In this document: one piece after another, positions 9,349 through 19,133 of the stretch
Layout: the number at the start of each line of letters is the position of its first letter
Position numbering within the stretch: the first letter of the stretch is position 1
Assembly (NCBI RefSeq): GCF_025353885.1
Contig: NZ_JANXNX010000106.1
Location: 1-34,483, forward strand
Source: Sphingomonas sp.
GTDB lineage: Bacteria > Pseudomonadota > Alphaproteobacteria > Sphingomonadales > Sphingomonadaceae
Length of the DNA: 34,483 bases
Direction: 5' to 3'
Made by a program: the position numbers and the translations under genes
The notes under the pieces: model-generated
Told to the model about the DNA's origin: nothing
Seen by the model: only the letters and a program-made list of their open reading frames with translations
Databases searched by the model: none

Positions 9349-10071
9349 ATGGCACGCGTCGCAATCGTTACCGGGGGAACGCGCGGAATTGGCGAAGCGA
9401 TCAGCCTGGCTTTGCAGAAATCGGGAATTACCGTGGCGGCGAACTATGGCGGCGACGATGCAAAAGCCAAGGCTTTTTCCGAAAAGACCGGGATTGCCGT
9501 TTACCGCTGGGATGTCGGTGATCACCAGGCATGCCTGGACGGCTGCGCCCGGGTCGAGGCAGAACTGGGGCCGGTCGATATCGTCGTCAACAACGCCGGG
9601 ATCACGCGCGATGGGACGCTGGCGCGGATGACCTTCGAAGATTGGAACGACGTGATGCGCGTCAATCTGGGCGGTTGTTTTAACATGGCCAAGGCCTGTT
9701 TTCCCGGTATGGTCGCACGGGGCTGGGGCCGGATCGTCAATATCGGTTCGATCAACGGGCAGGCCGGGCAATACGGACAGGTCAACTATGCCGCCGCCAA
9801 GTCGGGCATTCACGGGTTTACCAAGGCGCTGGCGCAAGAGGGCGCTCGCAAAGGCGTGACGGTCAACGCAATCGCGCCCGGTTACATCGACACCGACATG
9901 GTCGCCGCAGTGCCCGCCGACGTCCTGGCAAAGATCGTGGCGAAGATCCCGGTCGGCCGCCTGGGGCAGGCCCACGAAATCGCGCGTGGGGTGTCCTTCC
10001 TGGTGTCGGAGGATGGCGGGTTCGTCACCGGGTCGACGTTGTCGCTCAATGGCGGGCAGCATATGTATTGA
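9349..10071 (+). CDS. phbB: Acetoacetyl-CoA reductase (short-chain dehydrogenase)
   Basis: A 240-residue SDR that reduces acetoacetyl-CoA to (R)-3-hydroxybutyryl-CoA with NADPH, supplying monomer for polyhydroxybutyrate. The nucleotide-binding TGGTRGIG is near residue 10, NNAG follows strand four, and the catalytic set is S134, Y147 and K151 (YAAAK). Across its length (NYGGDD, YRWDVGD, VNNAGITRDGTLARM) it looks like PhbB rather than the related FabG. A GGGAG ribosome-binding site precedes ATG by 8 bases. The next gene starts inside its stop codon. No polymerase or thiolase gene is in the window, so the PHB role rests on sequence alone. Confidence 0.9.
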   Translation: MARVAIVTGGTRGIGEAISLALQKSGITVAANYGGDDAKAKAFSEKTGIAVYRWDVGDHQACLDGCARVEAELGPVDIVVNNAGITRDGTLARMTFEDWNDVMRVNLGGCFNMAKACFPGMVARGWGRIVNIGSINGQAGQYGQVNYAAAKSGIHGFTKALAQEGARKGVTVNAIAPGYIDTDMVAAVPADVLAKIVAKIPVGRLGQAHEIARGVSFLVSEDGGFVTGSTLSLNGGQHMY

Positions 10072-10313
10072 GCGACGGTGCGTTCGCCTACCGATCGCCA
10101 GTCAAGCATTCCGTAACGATCGCCGGGCACGAGACGGCGATCACGCTGGAACCGATCTTCTGGGATGCGCTCCGCGGTGCTGCTCTGGCGCGGTCGTTGC
10201 CGCTGAACGCGTTGGTCGCGCAGATCGACGTCGAGCGCATCGCGACCGCCAACCCACCGAACCTGGCAAGCGCGATAAGGCAGTGGTTGATGATGGCTGG
10301 CAAGGGCGGATAA
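10068..10313 (+). CDS. Small ribbon-helix-helix domain protein
   Basis: An 81-residue protein matching the alphaproteobacterial RHH_4 family (PF13467, from memory): KHSVTIAGHETAITLEP forms the strand, then FWDALRGAALARSLPLNALVAQID and a final helix NLASAIRQWLM. Such proteins are presumed DNA-binding dimers; targets are unknown. Translation starts at a TTG inside TTGA, overlapping the phbB stop by 4 bases, so the two are probably translated together. Regulation of PHB genes is possible from context but is inference only. Confidence 0.8.
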   Translation: MSDGAFAYRSPVKHSVTIAGHETAITLEPIFWDALRGAALARSLPLNALVAQIDVERIATANPPNLASAIRQWLMMAGKGG

Positions 10314-10335
10314 ACTTGCTAGAGCCGCCAGTGTA

Positions 10336-12864
10336 ATGGCCGAACCCGACGACGAACCGCTGAGACTGCGACTGACCCGCGAAGGAAGTGCCGCGCTGGG
10401 CTGGGGGCGGGGTGTCTGGGCGCACCGGCTGGGGAAGCTCGTCGTGCTGGGGATCGCGGCGGTACTGGTCGGGTGGCTGGCGATCTGGCTGGTCTTTGCG
10501 CGCGACCTGCCCGATGCAAAACAACTGCTGGCCTATCAACCACCGCTGCCGACCAACGTGCGCGGCTACGACGGAACCCCGATCCACAGCTATGCGCGCG
10601 AGCGGCGGGTGCAACTGGGGTTCGACGAATATCCCAAGCTGGTGATCGACGCCTTTATTTCGGCGGAGGACAAAACCTTTTTCTCGCATGGCGGCGTCGA
10701 TTACACCGGCGTGGCGGGGGCATTGATCGACTATGTCAGTAAAATCGGCAGCGGCAGGCGTGCGCGGGGCGGTTCCACGATCACGCAGCAGGTCGCGAAA
10801 AACCTGTTGCTTGGCAATGAGTATTCCATCGGGCGCAAGGTCAAGGAAGCCATCCTCGCCTATCGGATCGAGGGTGCGCTGTCCAAGAAACAGATCCTCG
10901 AAATCTACCTCAACCAGATATTTCTGGGTCGCAATGCCTATGGCGTGCAGTCAGCGTCGCGTGCTTATTTCGGCAAGGACGTCGGTGAACTGACCCTGCC
11001 TGAGGCGGCCTATCTGGCGATCCTGCCCAAGGCCCCGTCAAACTATGACCCAGACCGTGCCACGGCAAAGGCTACCGACCGGCGCAATTATGTCCTGCGA
11101 GAGATGAACCGGAACGGCTATATCACCGACAGCCAATACGCCGCCTCGCGCGCTGCGCCATTGGGTGCGGTCAACCGGGTCGCCGCACGCGAGGCCGTGG
11201 TTGGCGATTATTTCATGGAAGAAGTTCGTCGCTCGCTGATCGCCAAGTTCGGGGAAACCGCCAAGGACGGTCCCTATTCGGTGTATTCGGGCGGCCTGTG
11301 GGTGCGGTCGTCGCTCGACCCGATCATACAGACCCACGCGCAGGACGCCCTGCGAGATGGCCTGCTCCGCTACGATCGCGGCCATGGCTGGAGCGGGCGG
11401 GCCGGCCATATCGACATCGATGACGCGTGGATCGGAAAGCTGGCCGCCGCCAACATCGGCATATCGTACAAGGACTGGCGCACCGCCGTCGTGCTGGCCA
11501 AGTCGAGCAACGGCGCGCAGGTCGGGTTCGCAAACGGGGCGACCGGCGCAATGTCGGCGGCTTCAGCATCAATGCCCCGCCATGGCACTGCGACATCGGC
11601 GTTCAAGTCGATGGAGCCGGGCGACATCATTGTGGTCGCTCCCGAGGGCACCAACTGGGCCTTGCGTAACGTGCCCGAGATATCGGGTGGCATGATGGCG
11701 CAGAACCCGCATACCGGACAGATTCTAGCGATGCAGGGCGGTTTTGACGCGCGACTGGCATCGTTCAACCGCGCAACGCAGGCGCTGCGGCAGCCCGGTT
11801 CGAGCTTTAAGCCATTCGTTTATGCAGCAGCGCTTGACCACGGCATGACGCCCGCGACCACCATCGTAGATGGTCCGTTTTGCGTCTATCAGGGCGCCCG
11901 TCTTGGTCAGAAATGCTTCCGCAATTTTGACAACGCGCGGGGGGCCGGACCGCAGACGATGCGCTGGGGCGTCGAACAGTCGCGCAATTTGATGACGGTC
12001 CGCGCGGCGAGCCAGACCGGCATGGATAATGTCGTGAAGATGGCGGACGCGGTCGGCATCAGCGCGCCGGGCAAGCCCTATCCCAAGGTGCTGGCCATTG
12101 CGCTCGGTGCGGGGGAAACGACCGTCATGCGGATGGTCAACGCCTATTCGATGCTTGCCAATAACGGTCGCGCGCTGAAGCCAACGCTCATCGATTTCGT
12201 CCAGGACCGCAATGGCAAAATAATCTATCGTGCCGATAGCCGACCCTGCGACCGCTGCAACATGCCACACTATGATGGCAAGCCGATGCCCCGCCCGCCC
12301 GCCCGCGCCAAGCAGGTCATCGACCCCATGACTGCCTATCAGATCGTCCATATTACCGAGGGTGTGATTCAGCGCGGCACTGCGACGGTATTGCGTGACC
12401 TGAACCGTCCGATCTTTGGCAAAACCGGCACGACATCGGGCCCGACCAACGTGTGGTTTGTCGGCGGATCGCAGGACCTGATTGCTGGCGTATACATGGG
12501 TTTCGACACGCCGCGTTCGATGGGCGGCTATGCCCAGGGTGGCCGTATCGCTGCTCCGATCTTCGATCAATTTGCCAAGGGTGCGATGAAGAACATGCCC
12601 GTCATCCCCTTCCGCGCCACGGCCGGGATCAGGATGGTTCGCATCGACCGTCGATCGGGCAAACGTGTATATGGCGTCTGGCCAAACAACGACGATCCCA
12701 AGTCTCCGGTCATATGGGAGGCTTTCAAGCCTGAAAGCGAGCCGCGCCGGTCCATTCGCAGGGACGAATTGCCACAGGCGATCCGTCCGAAAGCCACGGC
12801 GAGACCCACCGCCCCCAATCGGGCGGACAGCGATTTCTTGCAAAGCCACGGCGGCATTTACTAA
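10336..12864 (+). CDS. mrcA: Penicillin-binding protein 1A, bifunctional transglycosylase/transpeptidase
   Basis: An 842-residue class A PBP that polymerises lipid II glycan chains and cross-links peptide stems in the periplasm. A short cytosolic tail is followed by a TM anchor at about 32-56. The GT51 domain carries the catalytic glutamate E111 in SAEDKTFF and the segments GGSTITQQVAKNLLL and KKQILEIYLNQIFLG. A middle OB-like insert lies around 345-440. The transpeptidase has the nucleophile S489 in the SSFK motif (489-492), SRN at 549-551 and KTGTTSG from K696. All catalytic motifs are intact. The ribosome-binding site before ATG is weak, with 22 bases separating it from the RHH gene. Confidence 0.96.
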   Translation: MAEPDDEPLRLRLTREGSAALGWGRGVWAHRLGKLVVLGIAAVLVGWLAIWLVFARDLPDAKQLLAYQPPLPTNVRGYDGTPIHSYARERRVQLGFDEYPKLVIDAFISAEDKTFFSHGGVDYTGVAGALIDYVSKIGSGRRARGGSTITQQVAKNLLLGNEYSIGRKVKEAILAYRIEGALSKKQILEIYLNQIFLGRNAYGVQSASRAYFGKDVGELTLPEAAYLAILPKAPSNYDPDRATAKATDRRNYVLREMNRNGYITDSQYAASRAAPLGAVNRVAAREAVVGDYFMEEVRRSLIAKFGETAKDGPYSVYSGGLWVRSSLDPIIQTHAQDALRDGLLRYDRGHGWSGRAGHIDIDDAWIGKLAAANIGISYKDWRTAVVLAKSSNGAQVGFANGATGAMSAASASMPRHGTATSAFKSMEPGDIIVVAPEGTNWALRNVPEISGGMMAQNPHTGQILAMQGGFDARLASFNRATQALRQPGSSFKPFVYAAALDHGMTPATTIVDGPFCVYQGARLGQKCFRNFDNARGAGPQTMRWGVEQSRNLMTVRAASQTGMDNVVKMADAVGISAPGKPYPKVLAIALGAGETTVMRMVNAYSMLANNGRALKPTLIDFVQDRNGKIIYRADSRPCDRCNMPHYDGKPMPRPPARAKQVIDPMTAYQIVHITEGVIQRGTATVLRDLNRPIFGKTGTTSGPTNVWFVGGSQDLIAGVYMGFDTPRSMGGYAQGGRIAAPIFDQFAKGAMKNMPVIPFRATAGIRMVRIDRRSGKRVYGVWPNNDDPKSPVIWEAFKPESEPRRSIRRDELPQAIRPKATARPTAPNRADSDFLQSHGGIY

Positions 12865-12922
12865 CGGACTTTATCGACTGCTGCCAAAGACAAGTTGCCC
12901 GCGTTAATTTAAGGAAAAGACC

Positions 12923-14050
12923 ATGCGCGCCGAAGCGCAGGCTCACATCGACCAAATCAATGCCGCACTCGAACTGCTGCGCCGTTTTCTCGACTGGGAC
13001 CGCGCGCTGAAGCGGCTCGACGAGCTGAATGCAAAGGTCGAGGACCAGTCGCTCTGGAACGATCCGAAGGCGGCGCAGGCGGTCATGCGTGAGCGTCGTC
13101 GGCTGGACGAGGCCATAACCGCCACGCGCGCCATCCAGACTGAAATGAACGATACGACCGAGTTGATGGAAATGGCGGAAGCCGAGGGTGATGTCGGCAT
13201 GGTCGATGAGGGTGTCGCTGGTCTCGCCGCGCTCGCGATACGTGCTGAAAAGGACAAGGTGCAGGCGCTGCTGGCCGGCGAGGCAGACGGCAACGACACC
13301 TATGTCGAGGTCAATGCGGGGGCTGGCGGGACCGAGAGCCAGGACTGGGCCGGGATGCTGACGCGCATGTACCAGCGCTGGGCCGAACGGCACGGCATGA
13401 AGGTTGAACTGGTCGACAGCCATCCGGGCGAGCAGGCGGGGCTCAAGTCGGCGACGCTGATGCTGAAGGGCGAGAATGCCTATGGCTATGCCAAGACCGA
13501 GAGCGGCGTGCATCGGCTGGTGCGGATCAGCCCGTATGACTCGGCGGCCCGGCGCCACACCAGCTTTGCCAGCGTCTGGGTCTATCCGGTGGTGGATGAG
13601 AATATCGACATCGAGATCGTCGAGAGCGAGTTGCGAATCGATACCTATCGCGCGTCGGGAGCGGGTGGACAGCACATCAACACAACCGATTCCGCTGTTC
13701 GCATCACGCATATCCCGACCAACATCGTCGTCCAGTGCCAGAATCAGCGTTCGCAGCACAAGAACAAGGCCGAGGCCATGAACCAGCTTCGTGCGCGCTT
13801 GTACGAAGCCGAATTGCGGAAGCGCGAGCTGGAAGCCAATGCGACGGCGGCAAGCAAGACCGATATCGGCTGGGGTCACCAAATCAGGTCCTATGTCCTG
13901 CAACCCTATCAGATGGTGAAGGATCTGCGCACCGGCGTGGTGTCGACCGCACCCGGCGATGTCCTGGACGGGGACCTCGACAAGTTTATGGCGGCGGCAT
14001 TGTCGCAGCGCGTGACCGGCGAGACGGTCGAAGTGGAGGATGTCGATTGA
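12923..14050 (+). CDS. prfB: Peptide chain release factor 2
   Basis: A 375-residue class I release factor that recognises UGA and UAA and hydrolyses peptidyl-tRNA. The GGQ motif is at 248-250 in SGAGGQH. The stop-codon recognition tripeptide, Ser-Pro-Phe in E. coli RF2, reads Ser-Pro-Tyr at 203-205 here. The reading frame is continuous through the N-terminal region (LLRRFLDWD) where E. coli prfB has its programmed +1 frameshift at an internal UGA, so that autoregulation is absent. AAGGAAAAG precedes the ATG. The downstream methyltransferase starts inside the prfB stop codon. Confidence 0.97.
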   Translation: MRAEAQAHIDQINAALELLRRFLDWDRALKRLDELNAKVEDQSLWNDPKAAQAVMRERRRLDEAITATRAIQTEMNDTTELMEMAEAEGDVGMVDEGVAGLAALAIRAEKDKVQALLAGEADGNDTYVEVNAGAGGTESQDWAGMLTRMYQRWAERHGMKVELVDSHPGEQAGLKSATLMLKGENAYGYAKTESGVHRLVRISPYDSAARRHTSFASVWVYPVVDENIDIEIVESELRIDTYRASGAGGQHINTTDSAVRITHIPTNIVVQCQNQRSQHKNKAEAMNQLRARLYEAELRKRELEANATAASKTDIGWGHQIRSYVLQPYQMVKDLRTGVVSTAPGDVLDGDLDKFMAAALSQRVTGETVEVEDVD

Positions 14051-14763
14051 GCCGGATCATCGCCCTGTCGCAAGCGACCGGGGTGCTTTCGCTGCTAATG
14101 GTGGGCGCGTGCCATGCCCAGCCGCAGTCTCCGCGCGCGAGCGATTTTCCGGCAGCGCATCGCCCGGTGGCGTCGATCGTGTCGGCACGCTGGTCCGACG
14201 AGGATACGCGCGACACGGCGGGCGAAGCCACCGAAGTGATGAATCGTGCGGGCGTCAAGGCGGGCATGACGGTAGCCGACATCGGCGCGGGTGAGGGATA
14301 TTACACCATCCGGCTCGCCGCGCGCGTTGGCGGAAAAGGGCGGGTCCTGGCGCAAGACATCGTTCCCAAGGTCCGCGATGCGCTGGCCGAGCGCGTGACA
14401 CGCGAGCGGCTCGACACCGTGAGCGTGAAGCTGGGCCAGCCCGACGACCCGCAACTGCCCGAGGCAAGTTTTGACCGTGTCTTTTTGGTGCACATGTATC
14501 ATGAGATCGCCAGCCCGTACGCGTTCCTTTGGCACTTGCGGCCTGCGGTGAACGCACGTGGCCGCGTGATTGTGGTCGATGCGGATCGTCCGACCAATCA
14601 GCACGGGACGCCGCCGAAATTGCTCGACTGCGAGTTTGCCGCGGTTGGCTATGCGCGCGTGGATATGCAGGTCATGCCGTCGGCGGGTGGCTATCTGGCC
14701 GCCTATGAACCGCGAGGGGTCCGGCCGGAGGCAAAAGCGATCAAGGCGTGCCCGACTGGTTAA
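14047..14763 (+). CDS. Exported class I SAM-dependent methyltransferase-like protein
   Basis: A 238-residue protein beginning at TTG 14047, which overlaps the prfB stop as TTGA. The N-terminus looks like a secretion signal: a hydrophobic run to [10 protein letters not shown], offering either a signal peptidase site after CHA or a lipobox-like VGAC. The rest is a Rossmann methyltransferase, with motif [17 protein letters not shown] and the later segments [12 protein letters not shown] and GRVIVVDAD. It resembles predicted methyltransferases that commonly carry signal peptides in sphingomonads. Function and substrate are unknown, and SAM is not thought to be available outside the cytoplasm. Confidence 0.82.
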   Translation: MSRIIALSQATGVLSLLMVGACHAQPQSPRASDFPAAHRPVASIVSARWSDEDTRDTAGEATEVMNRAGVKAGMTVADIGAGEGYYTIRLAARVGGKGRVLAQDIVPKVRDALAERVTRERLDTVSVKLGQPDDPQLPEASFDRVFLVHMYHEIASPYAFLWHLRPAVNARGRVIVVDADRPTNQHGTPPKLLDCEFAAVGYARVDMQVMPSAGGYLAAYEPRGVRPEAKAIKACPTG

Positions 14764-14766
14764 GCC

Positions 14767-14791
14767 CTGGCTAGGGATCGACCTAGGCCAG
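14767..14791. terminator. Stem-loop between convergent genes
   Basis: CTGGCTAGG pairs with CCTAGGCCAG around a GATCGA loop, with one bulged base. It spans the short gap between the plus-strand methyltransferase stop (14761-14763) and the minus-strand pepN stop (14783-14785), which it overlaps. No T-tract follows on either strand, so it is only a candidate bidirectional terminator. Confidence 0.4.
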
Positions 14792-17389
14792 CGACTTGGA
14801 AACCTGCTCGAACACATCTTTCGACAATCCCGGCGTGGCGAGGATACGTTCCAGCGCCGCAAGCATCAGCGCCTGTCGCTCACTGTCGAACCGCCGCCAT
14901 CGACCCAGCGAGGGCACCATCTTTGCCGCCGTCTGGGCGTTTACCGGATCGAGCGCGATGATCTGGTTGGCGAAAAACGCATAGCCCCGTCCGTCGATCG
15001 AGTGAAGCCAGCGCTGGTTGACGCCGAACGCCCCGACCAGCGCCCGAAAGCGATTGGGATTGGCCAGCGTGAAATCAGGATGGCGTTCCAGGGCGATCAC
15101 CGCATCGACCGTGTCGGAACGCGTAGCCATGGCTTGCGCGGTAAACCATTTGTCGAGCACGAGCGCGTTGTCACGATAGCGCTGATAAAAAATGTCGAGC
15201 GCGGGAACCCGCTGTTCGGCATCGCTGTTGGCCAACGCCGTGAGCGCCGCCAAACGGTCGGTCATGTTGTCGGCAGCCGCGAACTGGTCGAACGCCAGCT
15301 GTGCGCCCTCGGCCGGATCGGCGGCAATGATATACGTCAGAGCGACGTTGCGAATCCGCCGCGCACCCTTGGCAGCCGGCGAGTATTTAAACGCGCGGTC
15401 GCCGTTCTCGGCATAGATCGCTCGCCATCTTGCAAGATGCGCGGTCGCCAGTGCCGACCGCAACGCCTCTCGCGCAACAGCAATCGCATCGGGATCGACG
15501 ACGAGCATCTGGTCCCCGATAAACGCCTCGCTCGGCAACCCGACTGCCTCTCCGACAAAGGCTGGATCCAGCGTCGTGTCCGCCAGCGTATCGCCGACAC
15601 TTTCGACGACCGCTGTGTGGTTTGCCTTGCCAGTCGAAACGGCCCCAACCAGCGTATCGATCATTAATTGTTGCATCGCCTCGTAACGGGCGAAAGGATC
15701 GTCATCGACCGCGGCCAGGAACGCCAGATCGGCTTCGCTGCGATTGGTGTCCAGCACGACTGGAGCTGAGAAATCGCGGTTGATCGACAGCACGGGCGGT
15801 TCGGAAAATCCATCGAACGTCAGGGTCGCGCTATCGGTCTCGAGAACGACCAGCGACTCGCCCGTGCTGGTGCCGGTCTCCCGATTGAACAGCGCCATCC
15901 GGATCGGGAGCGTCATTGGTTGCTTAACCGGTTGCGAAGGTGTGGGCGGCACGACCTGTGACAGGGTCAGGGTCGCCTGTTGCCGGATCGCATCGTGCGA
16001 GATCGTCGCGGTCAGCCGGGGCGTTCCCGCCTGCGCATACCAGCGTTTGAATATTGTTAGGTCAACACCGCTGGCATTCGCCATCGCCGCGACGAAGTCG
16101 TCGCAGGTCACCGCCTGCCCGTCGTGCCGCTCGAAATACAGGTCCGACCCTGCGCGGAATTTCTCGGCTCCCAGCAAGGTGTGGATCATCCGGATGATCT
16201 CGGCACCCTTGTTATAGATCGTTGCGGTTTAGAAGTTGCCGATCTCCATGTAGCTGTCTGGCCGGATCGGGTGTGCGAGTGGGCCGCTATCTTCGGGAAA
16301 TTGGCTGCCACGCAGGGCGCGCACGTCCTCGATCCGCTGAACCGCAGCCGAACCCTGGTCGGCGGAGAAGCACTGGTCGCGAAAGACGGTAAAACCCTCT
16401 TTCAGCGAAAGCTGAAACCAGTCCCGACAGGTGACACGATTGCCTGACCAGTTGTGGAAATATTCGTGCGCGACAACGCCTTGAATATTGTCAAAATCAA
16501 GGTCGGTCGCGGTCTCTGCATCAGCCAATATGTAACGCGAATTGAAGACGTTCAGGCCCTTGTTTTCCATCGCTCCGAAATTGAAGTCGTCGACCGCGAC
16601 GATGTTGAACACCTCTAGATCGTATTCGCGCCCGTAAACCTCCTCATCCCATTTCATGGAAGTCTTCAGCGAGGCCATGGCGTGGGCGGTCTTCGGCAGA
16701 TCGGCCTTCCGCACCCAGATGCCGAGTTCGACCTTGCGCCCCGACATCGTCGTAAAGCTGTCCCGATTGACTCGCAGATCGCCTGCAACCAGCGCAAACA
16801 AGTAGCTCGGCTTCAAAAACGGGTCGGTCCATTCGGCCCAGTGTCGCCCCTCTCCCGCATCGCCGTTCGCGATATTGTCGCCGTTGGCCAGCAGCACCGG
16901 ATACGTAATCTTGTCCGCAGTCATCCGAACCGAATAACGGCTCAACACGTCGGGGCGATCGGGAAAGAAGGTGATGCGACGGAAGCCCTCGGCCTCACAT
17001 TGAGTGCACAACAGGCCCCCGCTGGCATACAGGCCCATCAACTGCGTGTTACGTTCCGGCGACAGTTCGACTTCGGTTTCGATGACATGATCGTCGCCGG
17101 TCAAGGGAACGATCAGCTTCCCCTGCTCGATCCGCCAGCAGTTGATCCCCTGGCCATCGACCCGCACCGACAGCGGCGTCAGCGTCTCGCCGTCAAGCAT
17201 CAGCGGCCGCTCGTGGTCGCCGTTGCGCGTGACCGTAAGCCGCGCGCTGACCCGTGTCCGTGCCGGATCGAGATCGAAATCGAGCGCGATCTGCGGCACC
17301 AGCCAGTCTGGCGGTCGATAATCTTCGCGGCGGACGACCTGCGGCTCCGAAAGGGGAGCGGCGGCGGTGGTGGTCTGGATATCGAGCAT
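14783..17389 (-). pseudogene. pepN: Aminopeptidase N interrupted by one in-frame stop codon
   Basis: The 869-codon frame encodes an M1 zinc aminopeptidase of normal PepN length, broken only by TAA at 16229-16231 (codon 387). Both sides are in the same frame and well conserved. The N-terminal part has GAMEN (272-276), HEYFH with zinc ligands H308 and H312 and the base E309, and the third ligand E331. The stop falls where PepN proteins have Tyr in NFYTAT (Tyr376 in E. coli, by alignment from memory); the catalytic Tyr381 equivalent is codon 392, just beyond it. A 386-residue product would lack that tyrosine and the C-terminal domains. TAA differs by one base from either Tyr codon, so this is a recent nonsense mutation or a sequencing error. 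No ribosome-binding site is evident before ATG 17389. Confidence 0.9.
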
Positions 17390-17495
17390 TACTGTTAACT
17401 AGAAGCGCGGGCGGTGGGGCACAACCGGCAGCCTCGGGGAAACTGCGCTTGCCACGCCCGACGCCATGGGCAATCGCAGGGAGGCGAGGGTGGTT

Positions 17496-18311
17496 ATGGC
17501 GCGACTGTGGATTTTCGGACTGGGCTACACCGCGTCGCGGATTGCTGACCGGTTGCGCGCCGACGGGTGGGACGTGGCAGGCACTGGCCGTGCGGGCTCT
17601 TCGTTCGAGGATGAGGCCAGGGTGCGCGCTGGGGTGGGCCTGGCAACGCACGTCCTGTCATCGGTGCCGCCCGATGCAGATGGCGACCCAGTGATGGCGC
17701 GTTATGGTGACATACTAGGGAAGTGCTGGCTCGGTTACCTTTCCTCCACCGGGGTTTACGGCGACACCGGCGGCGCGTGGGTGGACGAAAGCGCGCCAGT
17801 CAGGGGCCGCCGCGCCAACCGCAACCGGGCTGACCTCGACTGGCAGAAACTTGGCGCACATGTGTTTCGTCTGCCCGGCATCTATGGGCCAGGACGCTCG
17901 GCGCTGGACCGCGTGGCCGAAGGCAAGGCCCATCGCATTGGCCTGTCCGATCAGATTTTCAGCCGGGTCCATGTCGACGATATTGTGAGCGGCGTGGTTG
18001 CTGGCATTGCGGCTCCCGCAGGAATATATAATCTTGCGGACGATTATCCGACTTCGCAAGACGAGGTGATCGAGGCGGCGGCTGCATTGCTGAACCTGCC
18101 AGCGCCGCCGTTCATCGCACTCGACAGCCTGTCACCGATGGCGCGCAGTTTTTATGCCGAGAACCGCCGCGTGGCAAACGGCAAGGCGAAACGCGTTCTC
18201 GGATGGCAACCGCGCTACGCCGATTTTAGGACTGGCTTGCGGCTCCTGAGCGCGATCACGAGCCCAACCAGCGTTACGACGGCGCCCGACCCGGCCAGCA
18301 ACGTCCAGTGA
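17496..18311 (+). CDS. NAD(P)-dependent epimerase/SDR-like protein (YeeZ-like)
   Basis: A 271-residue extended-SDR protein: LWIFGLGYTASRIADRL is the Rossmann glycine motif, followed by YLSSTGVYGDTGG with the active-site region, FRLPGIYGPGRS and RVHVDDIV. It most resembles the YeeZ-type NAD-dependent epimerases of unknown substrate. ATG 17496 is chosen because GGAGGCGAGGG lies 5 bases upstream. The first 60 or so residues after the Rossmann strand are shorter than in classical epimerases. The last 97 bases run into the convergent transporter gene, so the final part of the protein is probably a tail created by read-on into that gene. Confidence 0.82.
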   Translation: MARLWIFGLGYTASRIADRLRADGWDVAGTGRAGSSFEDEARVRAGVGLATHVLSSVPPDADGDPVMARYGDILGKCWLGYLSSTGVYGDTGGAWVDESAPVRGRRANRNRADLDWQKLGAHVFRLPGIYGPGRSALDRVAEGKAHRIGLSDQIFSRVHVDDIVSGVVAGIAAPAGIYNLADDYPTSQDEVIEAAAALLNLPAPPFIALDSLSPMARSFYAENRRVANGKAKRVLGWQPRYADFRTGLRLLSAITSPTSVTTAPDPASNVQ

Positions 18312-19132
18312 TAATGTTCGAATAGCGTGGACAGCAGCATCGCCAGGACCGGCGTGATAACGCTGGAATAAGCAGCGCGCGCGGGACCGATGGCCCTGAT
18401 CACGCTGAAGTAACAGGTAAATGCGACGGCGCTCGCCATGACCCCCAGATACAGCACGCCGCCGAGATAGGTGGGTGTCAATTCGATAACGGGCGCGCCG
18501 GTCGTGGCCAGCCCGACACCGGCATTGATCGCCGCGCCCCAAACCATTCCCCAAGCCAGCATTCCCGCCATTGGCATGGCCCGAGCAGCATTTGTTCCCT
18601 GCAGGACATTGGCGGCCGACGCAGAAAGTACGCCAAGGAGGGTCAATCCCACGCCGACGATCGAGGCATGGCTGCTAGCATCATCCCCACGCGCCTCTTG
18701 CAGGATCAACAGCCCGACACCGACCAAGGCGATCATCGAACCGAACAGAAACCGCCCGGTCAGCGGTTGCTTCAGGAAGATGCTTCCGAAGATTGCATTT
18801 GGAACGATCAAAAGCGCAAATACGACTGCGACCAGACCGGAGGTGATCAGCCCTTCGGCCTGATAAACAAAATTAAAGTTGAGGAAGAACTGTGTGAAGC
18901 CCAGCAAGGCGGCAAAGCACTGTTCTCTGCGGTCGAGCTTCAGCGGCGCTCCAGTGGCGATGGCATGGATAGTAATTGCCACGGCGCCGACGAGAAAACG
19001 ATAGCAAACCGACCAGTTGGGAGGCACCACGCCCAGTTGGCCGCGGATAACGATCCAGGTCGAGCCCCAGATAATCGTCGCCACGGCAAAGGGTATCAAT
19101 ACCCGCGCTGTCAGCATTGGGGCTTTGGTCAA
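18215..19132 (-). CDS. EamA/DMT-family transporter
   Basis: A 305-residue integral membrane protein with about ten hydrophobic helices arranged as two EamA repeats, typical of drug/metabolite exporters such as those for amino acids. The opening PFAVATIIWGSTWIVIRGQ and the second-repeat segment LGVMASAVAFTCYFSVI are characteristic. It starts at TTG 19132, one base after the threonine aldolase stop codon; ATG 19117 is an alternative. Co-transcription with the aldolase fits export of an amino acid such as threonine or glycine, but that is inference. Its 3' end overlaps the convergent epimerase gene by 97 bases. Confidence 0.88.
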   Translation of the reverse strand: MTKAPMLTARVLIPFAVATIIWGSTWIVIRGQLGVVPPNWSVCYRFLVGAVAITIHAIATGAPLKLDRREQCFAALLGFTQFFLNFNFVYQAEGLITSGLVAVVFALLIVPNAIFGSIFLKQPLTGRFLFGSMIALVGVGLLILQEARGDDASSHASIVGVGLTLLGVLSASAANVLQGTNAARAMPMAGMLAWGMVWGAAINAGVGLATTGAPVIELTPTYLGGVLYLGVMASAVAFTCYFSVIRAIGPARAAYSSVITPVLAMLLSTLFEHYHWTLLAGSGAVVTLVGLVIALRSRKPVLKSA

Positions 19133-19133
19133 A

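Noticed and set aside
11725-13903. Minus-strand frames of 374 and 392 codons opposite mrcA and prfB
   Set aside because: Both mirror intact essential genes with catalytic motifs; no independent domain is seen.
13735-14046. Upstream extension of the exported methyltransferase into prfB
   Set aside because: The open frame continues but lies wholly in prfB coding sequence; the signal-peptide-like segment starts at TTG 14047.
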